From NCBI GenBank assembly GCA_965222205.1, contig OZ244932.1, positions 3,472,001-3,536,000 on the forward strand: 64,000 bases of DNA, given 5' to 3'. A program made the translations under genes and the position numbers. Below are positions 16,473-24,640 of this stretch, piece by piece. The notes beneath the pieces were generated by a model that was not told where the DNA came from, did not search any database, and saw nothing but the letters and a program-made list of their open reading frames with translations. The stretch's first letter is position 1. The number at the start of each line of letters is the position of its first letter. Source of the stretch: RHLJ01 sp965222205 (GTDB lineage Bacteria; Bacteroidota; Rhodothermia; Balneolales; Balneolaceae).

Positions 16473-17227
16473 CAGGCGTTTTCAGCTATAGCAAGAGTTT
16501 CGTCGTCCATCATCATGTTAGTAAACACATTAGAGACATCGTCGTTCTCTTCAAATTTTTCCATCATTTTAAAGTTTGAGAGCGCGGTATCCGTATCCAC
16601 TTTGCTTTCAGTCGTAGCCTCCCGGATCAATTCAGCAGATTCGATGTTAAATCCGGATTCTTCCAGGGCTTTTCGCACATTGAAAAGCTCGGTTCGTTCA
16701 GTATACACAACAAAAAAGTCCTCCTCATTCTGAACATCTTCTGCACCGGCTTCTATGGCTTCCATCATAAAATCTTCTTCATCTAATCCTTCAGAAGGAA
16801 TCTGGATCATTCCCTTTTGCTCGAACAGGAAACTAACGGAGCCATTGGTACCCATATTACCGCCATGTTTTGTAAAAATATGTCGTATTTCGCTCACCGT
16901 GCGATTGTTATTATCAGTAGCAGCTTCTACAAAATAAGCGATTCCACCAGGTCCGTACCCCTCAAAAGTTACTTCTTCGAAAGTAGAGCCATCTTCCAGC
17001 TCACCAGAACCACGCTTGATGGCCCGCTCCATATTATCTTTGGGAAGATTGGCAGCTTTAGCATTATCAATGGCGAGCGAAAGGCGTGGATTTCCTGTTG
17101 GGTCGCTTCCGCCTTCCCGGGCAGCAATTGTAAGCTCTTTAATAATCTTTGTGAAAACCTTAGACCGCTTTGCGTCTTCTTTGGCTTTCTTATGGCGAAT
17201 ATTCGCCCATTTAGAATGTCCTGCCAT
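16472..17227 (-). CDS. yebC: YebC/PmpR family protein
   Basis: A 251-residue cytosolic protein with the invariant N-terminus MAGHSKWANIRHKK, followed by IIKELTIAAREGG, NIERAIKRG-like (here NMERAIKRGSG) and EGYGPGG. YebC-family proteins were first described as transcriptional regulators, and more recent work links some of them to ribosome translocation through difficult peptide motifs. First gene of the minus-strand Bat transcript, with its promoter in the 232-bp spacer shared with bshA. Length and motifs are complete. Confidence 0.95.
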   Translation of the reverse strand: MAGHSKWANIRHKKAKEDAKRSKVFTKIIKELTIAAREGGSDPTGNPRLSLAIDNAKAANLPKDNMERAIKRGSGELEDGSTFEEVTFEGYGPGGIAYFVEAATDNNNRTVSEIRHIFTKHGGNMGTNGSVSFLFEQKGMIQIPSEGLDEEDFMMEAIEAGAEDVQNEEDFFVVYTERTELFNVRKALEESGFNIESAELIREATTESKVDTDTALSNFKMMEKFEENDDVSNVFTNMMMDDETLAIAENA

Positions 17228-17331
17228 AAACTATTACGTTCAATTCTTATCGTTTTTTTCTGTTAGCTAATGTGATTCTTGATGAAACTGAAAACAATTC
17301 ATTTTGGTTTCGCATTAGACAGACTCCAAAT

Positions 17332-17368
17332 ATACCAAATACAATAACGGTTCGAAATATTTTGGTAT
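17332..17368. repeat. short inverted repeat in the yebC-bshA divergent spacer
   Basis: ATACCAAA (17332-17339) and TTTGGTAT (17361-17368) are perfect 8-bp inverted arms separated by 21 nt, in the 232-bp spacer between divergent yebC and bshA. It could be a regulator site for either gene. Nothing else recognisable is in the spacer apart from the bshA Shine-Dalgarno AGGAG at 17446-17450. Confidence 0.3.
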
Positions 17369-17459
17369 TACTGAAGGTGTTAAAGGATGTTTTACTGCAT
17401 TCAAAATCTCTCATGGAATGATTACTTTGATTTTTATTAAATAACAGGAGCAGTTGCAG

Positions 17460-18584
17460 ATGAATATTGGAATTGTATGTTACCCTACATTTGGCGGAAG
17501 CGGAGTTGTTGCTACTGAGTTAGCAAAAGTACTGGCAAAAAAGGGTCATAAAATTCATGTACTAAGTTACTCCCGTCCTGCCCGGCTGGAGACTTTGGAT
17601 ACCAATATTACTTATCATGAAGTGTCTATCAATTCATACCCTCTATTCGAATATCCACCATATGCTCTGGCACTTGCCTCTCAAATGGTGAATCTGATTG
17701 AATACGAGAATCTGGATCTACTGCATGTTCACTACGCACTTCCTCATGCTACCAGTGCTTATTTGGCTAAACAAATTATGATGGAGCGCGGAAAAACTGT
17801 TCCTATTGTCACTACACTTCATGGCACAGATATTACTTTGGTTGGTAAAGATCCGAGCTATAAACATGTTGTTGAGTTTTCGATCGACAAAAGTGATGGT
17901 GTTACCGCAGTGTCTGATTACTTGAAGGAAGAGACCTATCTGAATTTTGATATCAAGCAGGATATCAAAGTGATTCCAAACTTCATTGATCTGGATCGTT
18001 TTCAAAAATCGAATAAAAGTCATTTTAAAAAGGCCATTTGTCCCGATGGTGAAAAAGTTGTTGTTCACGTTTCTAATTTCAGAAAGGTGAAGCGCGTTCC
18101 CGAGGTAATTACTGTATTCTCGAAAATTTTAGAGCAAGGAATTGAAGCGAAATTATTATTGGTAGGAGATGGCCCGGATCGGCAAAAGGCTGAACAGCAG
18201 TGTCGTGATTTAGGGATCTGCGAACACACCCGTTTTCTGGGCAAACTGGATGAAGTAGAAGAAGTGCTTTCCATTGCGGATTTATTTCTGATTCCTTCCG
18301 GTTCCGAAACATTTGGTCTTGCGGCTTTGGAGGCGATGAGTTGTTCCGTCCCAGTAATCAGTTCCAATATAGGTGGGCTACCCGAAGTAAATATTGAAGG
18401 CGAAACTGGTTATTTATGTGATTTAGATGATATTGATTGTATGGCAAAACATGCCTTCAATATACTATCCGATCAGAATTTACACGATGAACTAGCTGCC
18501 AATGCCCGCAAAAGAGCAGAACTTTTCAATCAGGATTCGGTGGTTGAGATGTACGAATCGTTCTACAAAGAAGTGAGTGAGTAA
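17460..18584 (+). CDS. bshA: N-acetyl-alpha-D-glucosaminyl L-malate synthase BshA
   Basis: A 374-residue GT4 glycosyltransferase that joins UDP-GlcNAc and L-malate, the first step of bacillithiol synthesis. The N-terminus IGIVCYPTFGGSGVVATELA is the BshA signature. LHVHYALPHA, TTLHGTDITLVG and the C-terminal GSETFGLAALEAMSC (EX7E-type site) follow. ATG 17460 is preferred over an in-frame TTG six bases earlier because AGGAG at 17446-17450 is properly spaced from it. Indicates that bacillithiol is the low-molecular-weight thiol of this organism. The other bsh genes are not in the window. Confidence 0.94.
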   Translation: MNIGIVCYPTFGGSGVVATELAKVLAKKGHKIHVLSYSRPARLETLDTNITYHEVSINSYPLFEYPPYALALASQMVNLIEYENLDLLHVHYALPHATSAYLAKQIMMERGKTVPIVTTLHGTDITLVGKDPSYKHVVEFSIDKSDGVTAVSDYLKEETYLNFDIKQDIKVIPNFIDLDRFQKSNKSHFKKAICPDGEKVVVHVSNFRKVKRVPEVITVFSKILEQGIEAKLLLVGDGPDRQKAEQQCRDLGICEHTRFLGKLDEVEEVLSIADLFLIPSGSETFGLAALEAMSCSVPVISSNIGGLPEVNIEGETGYLCDLDDIDCMAKHAFNILSDQNLHDELAANARKRAELFNQDSVVEMYESFYKEVSE

Positions 18585-18617
18585 TCTTTCCCGGTTCATT
18601 AGTAATACTCCAACATA

Positions 18618-18884
18618 GTCATCCCGGACTTGATCCGGGATCTGGAAATCAAAAAAAATGCTGAATCAAGCTTGTGCTGAACTCGGTTCAGTATTCAGTA
18701 AGACAATTTTTTTGGATAACTAAATCTAAAAAAGGTCAATTTAGTCTTATCCATCGTACCGCTATAAGCGGTCTGATGGATGTTTAGTTTTCACCAGATC
18801 CAGAAATAATTTTCTCAAAAAAAAGCCCAACCGATATCGATTGGGCTTTTGAATATCAAGATTCCGGGTCAAGCCCGGAATGAC
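18618..18884. repeat. pair of inverted CCGG-rich palindromic repeats flanking a hairpin-rich spacer
   Basis: Within the 310-bp non-coding gap 18585-18894, a 26-nt unit at 18618-18643 recurs in reverse complement at 18859-18884 (22 of 26 positions equal by eye). Each unit is itself a palindrome (TCCCGG...CCGGGA). Between them are further hairpins: CTGAAC/GTTCAG near 18677-18690, and CCATC..ACCGCT/AGCGGT..GATGG at 18751-18779. No ORF. The layout resembles a non-autonomous repeat element or a REP-type cluster. Confidence 0.6.
18821..18850. terminator. bidirectional intrinsic terminator between bshA and sucC
   Basis: AAAAGCCCAA (18821-18830) pairs with TTGGGCTTTT (18841-18850) around a 10-nt loop that itself contains GATATC. 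A-tract and T-tract flank the stem, so it can stop both the plus-strand bshA and the minus-strand sucC transcripts. Confidence 0.8.
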
Positions 18885-18894
18885 AAGTTAAGTT

Positions 18895-20100
18895 TTAAGC
18901 CAGTACGTTCGAAACTTCCTGAGCGGCTTCTTTCAATAATACAGCAGAGATCACATTTAGACCGGAGTTGTCGATGATTTCTTTCGCTTCAGCAGCATTG
19001 GTTCCCTGAAGACGAACGATAATTGGTACGTTCTGAACTTTCTCAGCAATTTCAGGATCTTTTACCGCTTCTATTACTCCATTAGCTACACGATCACAGC
19101 GAACAATACCGCCAAAGATATTAATCAGAATAGCTTTCACATTAGGATCATCCAGGATAATACGGAAACCGTTTTTTACAGTGTCCACATTAGCTCCACC
19201 ACCAACGTCCAGGAAGTTAGCAGGTTCGCCTCCGGAAAGTTTGATAATATCCATCGTAGCCATCGCAAGTCCAGCACCATTTACCATACAACCTACATTC
19301 CCATCCAGCTTTATGTAGTTCAGGTTATACTTCTGTGCTTCTAATTCGTACGGATCTTCTTCTGCTTCGTCTTTGAGTTCAGCAAGATCCTTGTGACGGA
19401 ATAATGCGTTTCCATCGAGAGTAACCTTGGCATCAAGAGCCAGAATTTCTTTATTCGGAGTAAGAATAAGAGGATTGATCTCGAACATATCAGAATCAAT
19501 CTCCAGGTAGGCATTGTAAATCGCCATAATGAATTTGATTCCTTTTTTGAGGGCATCGCCTTCAAGTCCTAGTGCAAAAGCAAGGTGTCTTGCCTGGTTA
19601 ACCTGCAGAGGCATACCCGGCTCAACCCATTCTTTAATAATTTTTTCGGGAGTTTCTTCTGCTACTTTCTCAATCTCAACACCGCCTTCGGTCGAAACCA
19701 TAATCACGTTTTTAGAAACTCCGCGATCAAGCAGGATTCCCAAATAAAATTCTTTTTCGATGTCAACTCCATCAGTTACATAGAGTGTTTGCACCAGCTG
19801 ACCTTCTTCACCGGTTTGAATAGTAACGAGTACATCACCTAAAAGGGACTCAGCTGCTGCTTTAACATCATCTACCGTTTTGCAGAGAATCACCCCTTTG
19901 GCATTATTCTTTTTTGTTCGCCCCTTTCCACGTCCACCGGCATGAATTTGGGCTTTAACTACAAATAACGTGGAGCCATTTGCTTCAAGTTCTTTGGCAG
20001 CATCAACAGCGCCTTCAACAGTGGTTGCCGCTATTCCATCAGGAACAGGAACGTTGTACTTCTTTAAGATTTCTTTCGCTTGATACTCGTGAATTTTCAT
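18895..20100 (-). CDS. sucC: succinate--CoA ligase beta subunit
   Basis: A 401-residue TCA-cycle enzyme subunit that converts succinyl-CoA plus NDP and phosphate to succinate and NTP. The N-terminus MKIHEYQAKEILKKYNVPVP begins the ATP-grasp domain. The middle has MFEINPLI, and the C-terminal CoA-ligase domain has NFLDVGGGA and NIFGGIVRCD. Slightly longer than E. coli SucC (388). The alpha subunit gene sucD is not adjacent, so the subunits are encoded separately here. Transcribed divergently from wecB and terminated by the hairpin at 18821-18850. Confidence 0.96.
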   Translation of the reverse strand: MKIHEYQAKEILKKYNVPVPDGIAATTVEGAVDAAKELEANGSTLFVVKAQIHAGGRGKGRTKKNNAKGVILCKTVDDVKAAAESLLGDVLVTIQTGEEGQLVQTLYVTDGVDIEKEFYLGILLDRGVSKNVIMVSTEGGVEIEKVAEETPEKIIKEWVEPGMPLQVNQARHLAFALGLEGDALKKGIKFIMAIYNAYLEIDSDMFEINPLILTPNKEILALDAKVTLDGNALFRHKDLAELKDEAEEDPYELEAQKYNLNYIKLDGNVGCMVNGAGLAMATMDIIKLSGGEPANFLDVGGGANVDTVKNGFRIILDDPNVKAILINIFGGIVRCDRVANGVIEAVKDPEIAEKVQNVPIIVRLQGTNAAEAKEIIDNSGLNVISAVLLKEAAQEVSNVLA

Positions 20101-20180
20101 GTATTAGTAGACTTATTGGCGTTCAATTATCAATAAAATTTAGGGATGCAATAATACCGAGAATAGCGACTAAAAGAAAG

Positions 20181-20196
20181 GATGACGAACGTCATC
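20181..20196. promoter_or_regulatory. short palindrome in the sucC-wecB divergent spacer
   Basis: GATGACG-AA-CGTCATC is an inverted repeat with 7-bp arms, 81 nt upstream of the sucC start and 85 nt upstream of wecB. Possible binding site of a dimeric regulator. The rest of this 180-bp spacer shows nothing else I recognise. Confidence 0.35.
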
Positions 20197-20280
20197 TGCC
20201 CATAGCTACAGAATTCGACATTGATCTTTCAATAGCATCGATTAAATCTTTATTTTGAATTTTAAATTGGGCAAAACCAG

Positions 20281-21408
20281 ATGGCTAAAGTAAAAATTTT
20301 AATCGTATTCGGAACCCGGCCCGAAGCTATAAAAATGGCTCCGGTGGTTAAGGAATTTCACAAATACCCGGATGAATTTGAAACTAAGATTTGTGTAACT
20401 GCACAGCATCGTGAGATGCTGGATCAGGTGCTTGAATTCTTTGAGATTGAACCGGATTATGATTTGGACATAATGAAAGAGGATCAGAGTCTGTATTTTC
20501 TTACTTCGTCCTTGATCGAAAGTTTTAAACAAGTTCTTGAAGATTTTAATCCAGACTACGTATATGTACATGGTGATACAACCACGTCATTTACAGCCTC
20601 CCTAAGTGCTTTTTATTTTGGCGCAATAGTTTGTCACGTTGAAGCCGGTCTCAGAACTAACAATAAGAAGGCTCCTTTTCCTGAAGAAATAAACCGGCAA
20701 CTTACAGGCAGATTGGCCGACTATCACTTTGCCCCGACTGTTCAGGCCAAAAAAAACCTGCTTAAGGAAGGTGTTGATGAGAAAAAGATTTTTGTTACCG
20801 GGAATACAGTAATTGATGCATTACAACTATGCTTAGAGAAGCTAAAATCGTATTCAGGTGGCGAACTGAAACAGGTCAAAAGGCTGGTGGATCCCACAAA
20901 AAAACTAGTACTTATTACTGGTCACCGAAGAGAAAATTTTGGAGAGGGATTTGTGCGAATTTGTGAAGCGCTTAAAGAAATTGCAAAAAATGAAGATGTT
21001 CAGATCATTTATCCTGTGCATTTAAACCCTAAGGTTCAAAAACCTGTTTATGAGTTATTGGGAGGACTTGACAACGTAAAGTTAATTAACCCTCTTTCAT
21101 ACGAAAGCTTTGTATGGCTGATGAATCAAAGTTACCTGATTATTACCGATAGTGGGGGGATTCAGGAGGAGGCGCCTTCACTGGGTAAGCCTGTGCTTTT
21201 AATGAGGGAGGTTTCAGAACGTCCCGAAGCAGTGGAAGCAGGTACAGTACTTGTAGGTGCTGAGAAAGGGAAAATCATAAGCGAGTGTATTTCTTTGCTG
21301 GAAGATGAAGAGCGGTACAGGAAGTTGTCTACTCGGAAGAATATATATGGAGATGGGAAGGCAGCGGAAGAAATTATTATGCATCAAAAAGAATTGGAAG
21401 TTCGATGA
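20281..21408 (+). CDS. wecB: UDP-N-acetylglucosamine 2-epimerase (non-hydrolysing)
   Basis: A 375-residue cytosolic enzyme interconverting UDP-GlcNAc and UDP-ManNAc for surface polysaccharides. Signatures: FGTRPEAIKMAPV at the N-terminus, CVTAQHREMLDQ, HVEAGLRT, and SGGIQEEAPSLGKPVL near the C-terminus (UDP binding). Full length for the family. It lies 1.6 kb before the polysaccharide cluster, separated by pyrR-pyrB, so it likely feeds that pathway although it is not in the same transcript as the glycosyltransferases. Confidence 0.95.
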   Translation: MAKVKILIVFGTRPEAIKMAPVVKEFHKYPDEFETKICVTAQHREMLDQVLEFFEIEPDYDLDIMKEDQSLYFLTSSLIESFKQVLEDFNPDYVYVHGDTTTSFTASLSAFYFGAIVCHVEAGLRTNNKKAPFPEEINRQLTGRLADYHFAPTVQAKKNLLKEGVDEKKIFVTGNTVIDALQLCLEKLKSYSGGELKQVKRLVDPTKKLVLITGHRRENFGEGFVRICEALKEIAKNEDVQIIYPVHLNPKVQKPVYELLGGLDNVKLINPLSYESFVWLMNQSYLIITDSGGIQEEAPSLGKPVLLMREVSERPEAVEAGTVLVGAEKGKIISECISLLEDEERYRKLSTRKNIYGDGKAAEEIIMHQKELEVR

Positions 21409-21478
21409 TTGTTGATAACGTTTTTAGTCAAAACATTATATATTTAGATCAAGATTTCAAAGAAAAGGACAGCCTCGC

Positions 21479-22030
21479 TTGAATAAAGCTCAAATCATGA
21501 ATTCAGAGGATTTAAATCGCACCTACCTGCGATTTGCTCATCAATTCCTTGAGTCTTATGATGACCCATCACGTCTTGCAATTATTGGGATGCAAACACG
21601 TGGGGTATACATGGGGAAAAGAATAGTTGAATCTATTCACAAAGAGTTTGAAGCAAAAATAGACTTTGGTATTCTCGATGTTACATTTTACCGGGATGAT
21701 TTTCGGTCAAAACTAAAAATGCCAGATGTGAAGGTTACAGAAATCCCATTCGACTTATATGATCGTGATGTAGTACTTGTTGATGATGTACTCTATACCG
21801 GCAGAACGGTAAGGTCGGCGATGGATGCTTTGATGTCGTATGGTCGGCCAAGGAAAATTCAGTTTTGTTGCATGGTTGACCGAGGACACCGGGAATTACC
21901 AATAGCTCCGGACTTCACTGGAATCTATGTTCCAACTCATGCGAAAGAAGAAGTTCGGGTAAAAGTAAAAGAACTGGATGGAGAAGACGCGGTTTACTTA
22001 GTAGATGCCGGGGAGGAAGAAGATGAGTAA
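21479..22030 (+). CDS. pyrR: bifunctional pyr operon regulator / uracil phosphoribosyltransferase PyrR
   Basis: A 183-residue protein. The PRPP-binding loop is VVLVDDVLYTGRTVRSAMDAL, preceded by IIGMQTRGVYMGKRI. TTG 21479 is chosen as start because MNKAQIMNSEDLNRTYLRFAHQ then aligns with the usual PyrR N-terminus and AAAGGA lies about 10 nt upstream; ATG 21497 would cut a conserved strand. In other bacteria PyrR binds pyr mRNA and controls attenuation, and has weak UPRT activity. No terminator/antiterminator pair is visible in the 70-nt leader, so its target may be elsewhere. pyrB overlaps by 8 nt. Confidence 0.93.
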   Translation: MNKAQIMNSEDLNRTYLRFAHQFLESYDDPSRLAIIGMQTRGVYMGKRIVESIHKEFEAKIDFGILDVTFYRDDFRSKLKMPDVKVTEIPFDLYDRDVVLVDDVLYTGRTVRSAMDALMSYGRPRKIQFCCMVDRGHRELPIAPDFTGIYVPTHAKEEVRVKVKELDGEDAVYLVDAGEEEDE

Positions 22031-22973
22031 ACTTCCTGACAGCTATACCTTCAGCCAAAAGCATTTGCTGGGTCTCGCCGATTATTCCAGAGAAGACATT
22101 CTTTATGTGTTGGAACAGGCGAAATCTTTTCGTGAAATACTGGAACGTCCGGTGCCTAAAGTCCCTACGCTTCGTGATAAAACAATTGTGAATCTGTTTT
22201 ATGAAAACAGTACCCGAACACGACTCTCATTTGAACTGGCTCAGAAAAGAATGGGAGCGGATGTAGTCAACTTCTCTGCAAATACTTCCAGTACCAAGAA
22301 AGGGGAGTCGCTAAAAGATACCATCCAGAATATCAGTTCTATGAAGATTGATATGGTGGTTGTAAGGCATAGAAGTCCGGGAGTCCCCCATTTTCTCACT
22401 CAATGTGTAGATGCCGCTATTTTAAATGCTGGAGATGGCGCACATGAACACCCTACACAAGCCCTGCTGGATATGTTTACCATGCAACAGCTTCATCCTG
22501 ATTTAAAAGGTAAGAGGGTGGCAATAATAGGAGATATTTCTCACAGCAGAGTGGTTCGTTCAAATATCATTGGGTTAACTAAGTTGGGAGCTGAGGTAGT
22601 TCTTTGCGGACCAAAAACACTGATTCCCGTCCAGGTCAAACACCTCGGTGTAGACGTTTCCTATAATCTGGAAGAAACTCTTGGATGGTGTGATGTGGCA
22701 ATGGCTCTAAGGATTCAACTCGAAAGACAAGATGAAGGAACCGAGCTATTCCCAACTCTTCGTGAATACCATGAAAAGTTTGGAATAAAACTGGAACATC
22801 TTGACAAATATCCAGACTTTAAAATCATGCATCCGGGGCCAATTAATCGTGGGGTAGAAATGGAAAGTGAAGTTGCAGACAGTGACCGTGCAGTAATTCT
22901 GGATCAGGTTACAAATGGGGTAGCAGTTAGAATGGCTGTTCTTTATTTGTTAAGTGGGGGAAATAGGGTCTAA
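22023..22973 (+). CDS. pyrB: aspartate carbamoyltransferase catalytic subunit
   Basis: A 316-residue enzyme making carbamoyl-aspartate from carbamoyl phosphate and aspartate in pyrimidine synthesis. Carbamoyl-phosphate motif YENSTRTRLSFELA, then HPTQALLDM in the middle and HPGPINRGVEM near the end. ATG 22023 overlaps the pyrR stop (ATGAGTAA) and has GGGGAGGAAG just upstream; an in-frame ATG at 22005 is less likely. No pyrI regulatory subunit follows, as in many Gram-positive-type ATCases. Confidence 0.96.
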   Translation: MSKLPDSYTFSQKHLLGLADYSREDILYVLEQAKSFREILERPVPKVPTLRDKTIVNLFYENSTRTRLSFELAQKRMGADVVNFSANTSSTKKGESLKDTIQNISSMKIDMVVVRHRSPGVPHFLTQCVDAAILNAGDGAHEHPTQALLDMFTMQQLHPDLKGKRVAIIGDISHSRVVRSNIIGLTKLGAEVVLCGPKTLIPVQVKHLGVDVSYNLEETLGWCDVAMALRIQLERQDEGTELFPTLREYHEKFGIKLEHLDKYPDFKIMHPGPINRGVEMESEVADSDRAVILDQVTNGVAVRMAVLYLLSGGNRV

Positions 22974-23047
22974 GAAAAAATATTAAAGATTGAATAGATA
23001 GTTTTGTACTATAATCGGGCATTTTTATTGGTTTCAGTTATCATAAA

Positions 23048-24247
23048 ATGAATGTTTTATTCGTAATACCAAGATTTCCAAGCCCTCCTTTAAAAGGGGA
23101 TCAGCTGATTGTTTACAATAGGTTAAAAGGGCTGGGGAAAAGCTTTAAAATATCAGTACTACTTTTTTATGAAAAGGAGAGTGAGTTAAAAAATTTTAAC
23201 GAGCTAAGTTCTTATTGTGAAGAAGTTATTCCTGTTAAATTGACGAAGGTACAATCATGGCTTAATGTATTAAATGCTTTTTTTAAGAACGATCTACCTT
23301 TTCAGGTCAATTATTATAATTCGGAAAAGTTTAGGCTGGAATTAAATAAGTTTTTACTGAAAAGGAGATTCGATCTTATTCATGTTTACACTATCAGGCT
23401 TGCTGAGTATACCAAACCGTTGAGGATTCCAGTTATATATGAACTAATTGATTCCATGCAACTGAATATTGAGAATATGGTAAGAGAAGAGAGGTTTCTA
23501 AAAAAGTGGGTGTATAAGCAAGAGCAAAAAAGGATAAATAAATATGAAAATGAGCTTTGTAAATTAGAAAAGCACGTATGCGTGGTCTCAGAAAAAGATA
23601 AATTGAGAATTAATCAACCGCATATTTGTGTTGTTCCAAACGGAGTGGATATGAATAAATTTACTCCTAGCAAATCATATAATAATGGAGAGATTATTTT
23701 TGCCGGTAATATGGGCTACCTCCCTAATGTTCATGCAGTTAAATGGTTCGTAAAAAAATGCTTTCCGATTATAAGACAAGCGATCCCATATGCAAAGTTC
23801 AGAATAGTTGGGGCTAATCCGACTTCATACATAAAAGGGTTAGATGACGGCCATTCGATTAATGTTAGTGGGTATGTTGAATCAATGGTGAAAGAACTCA
23901 ATAAAGCTCAAATTGCGGTTGCTCCAATGAGATCTGGCTCAGGGATGCAAAATAAAATTATTGAAGCAATGTCTTGTTCTGTGCCTGTTGTAACTACTCA
24001 TAATGGGTTGGAAGGATTATTTGCTGAGCCGGATAGGGAGATTTTAGTCGCAGATACTCCTAATACGTACGCTCAATCAGTAATTGATTTACTAAGCGAT
24101 CAGCGTCTTTATAATGATATTTCGATACAATCCAGAAAATATGTAGAGAAACATCACTCATGGGAAATGAGTAATAGCAAAATTTCAGATATTTATCTGG
24201 AAGCGTATGCCGGACTAATTCGAAAGAATAGTTCCTTTACAACCTGA
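23048..24247 (+). CDS. glycosyltransferase family 4 protein
   Basis: A 399-residue GT-B fold protein. The N-terminus MNVLFVIPRFPSPPLKGDQL resembles glycosyltransferases of exopolysaccharide loci. VVPNGVDMNKFTP starts the second domain, FAGNMGYLPNVHAVKWF follows, and the sugar-nucleotide site is around APMRSGSGMQNKIIEAMSCSVP (EX7E-like). Transfers a sugar from a nucleotide donor to a lipid-linked or oligosaccharide acceptor; donor and acceptor unknown. First gene of the surface-polysaccharide region and followed by a strong hairpin, so probably its own transcript. Confidence 0.9.
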   Translation: MNVLFVIPRFPSPPLKGDQLIVYNRLKGLGKSFKISVLLFYEKESELKNFNELSSYCEEVIPVKLTKVQSWLNVLNAFFKNDLPFQVNYYNSEKFRLELNKFLLKRRFDLIHVYTIRLAEYTKPLRIPVIYELIDSMQLNIENMVREERFLKKWVYKQEQKRINKYENELCKLEKHVCVVSEKDKLRINQPHICVVPNGVDMNKFTPSKSYNNGEIIFAGNMGYLPNVHAVKWFVKKCFPIIRQAIPYAKFRIVGANPTSYIKGLDDGHSINVSGYVESMVKELNKAQIAVAPMRSGSGMQNKIIEAMSCSVPVVTTHNGLEGLFAEPDREILVADTPNTYAQSVIDLLSDQRLYNDISIQSRKYVEKHHSWEMSNSKISDIYLEAYAGLIRKNSSFTT

Positions 24248-24262
24248 ATCTGAATAAATTTT

Positions 24263-24316
24263 GGGGCTGAAGTAACTAATTTAGTACCTTATTCAGGTCT
24301 TAGCTACTTCAGCCCC
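24263..24316 (+). terminator. long-loop hairpin after the first glycosyltransferase gene
   Basis: GGGGCTGAAGTA (24263-24274) and TACTTCAGCCCC (24305-24316) are perfect 12-bp inverted arms with a 30-nt loop, starting 15 nt after the stop codon. Followed by TTATAATTTTA, only moderately T-rich. Terminator or stabilising 3' hairpin. Confidence 0.6.
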
Positions 24317-24358
24317 TTATAATTTTATATGGGCTAGTAGATCTACTTCTCCCGGCTA

Positions 24359-24592
24359 ATGTATATTTTGAATTATTACTTTCGAGCGTTTTTTTGGGTT
24401 TTAATAATCGAATCTGCTCGAACTTCAGTCTTACATTACAAAAGGTTCAATACTGAATCATGGCATGATGATAGAAACCCTCCCATATTATTTACTAGAA
24501 TCATTTTTACTGCTATTTCTTTAGGTATAATGCAGGTAGGACATTTTACAGGATATTATACCAATCTTATAGAAGACGAATTCTCAGGGTAA
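24359..24592 (+). CDS. possible small membrane protein, unrecognised
   Basis: A 77-residue ORF between the hairpin at 24263-24316 and a convergent methyltransferase gene. Two hydrophobic stretches (about residues 1-20 and 44-66) could be membrane segments. No family recognised, no clear Shine-Dalgarno sequence. It might equally be chance or a decayed gene. Confidence 0.25.
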   Translation: MYILNYYFRAFFWVLIIESARTSVLHYKRFNTESWHDDRNPPILFTRIIFTAISLGIMQVGHFTGYYTNLIEDEFSG

Positions 24593-24640
24593 AAGGCTGG
24601 CAAAATAGTTGGTTTTTATTGAGTTTACTTACTTATCAGA

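Noticed and set aside
21409..21478. PyrR-binding attenuator in front of pyrR
   Set aside because: The spacer is only 70 nt and I see no terminator/antiterminator stem pair.
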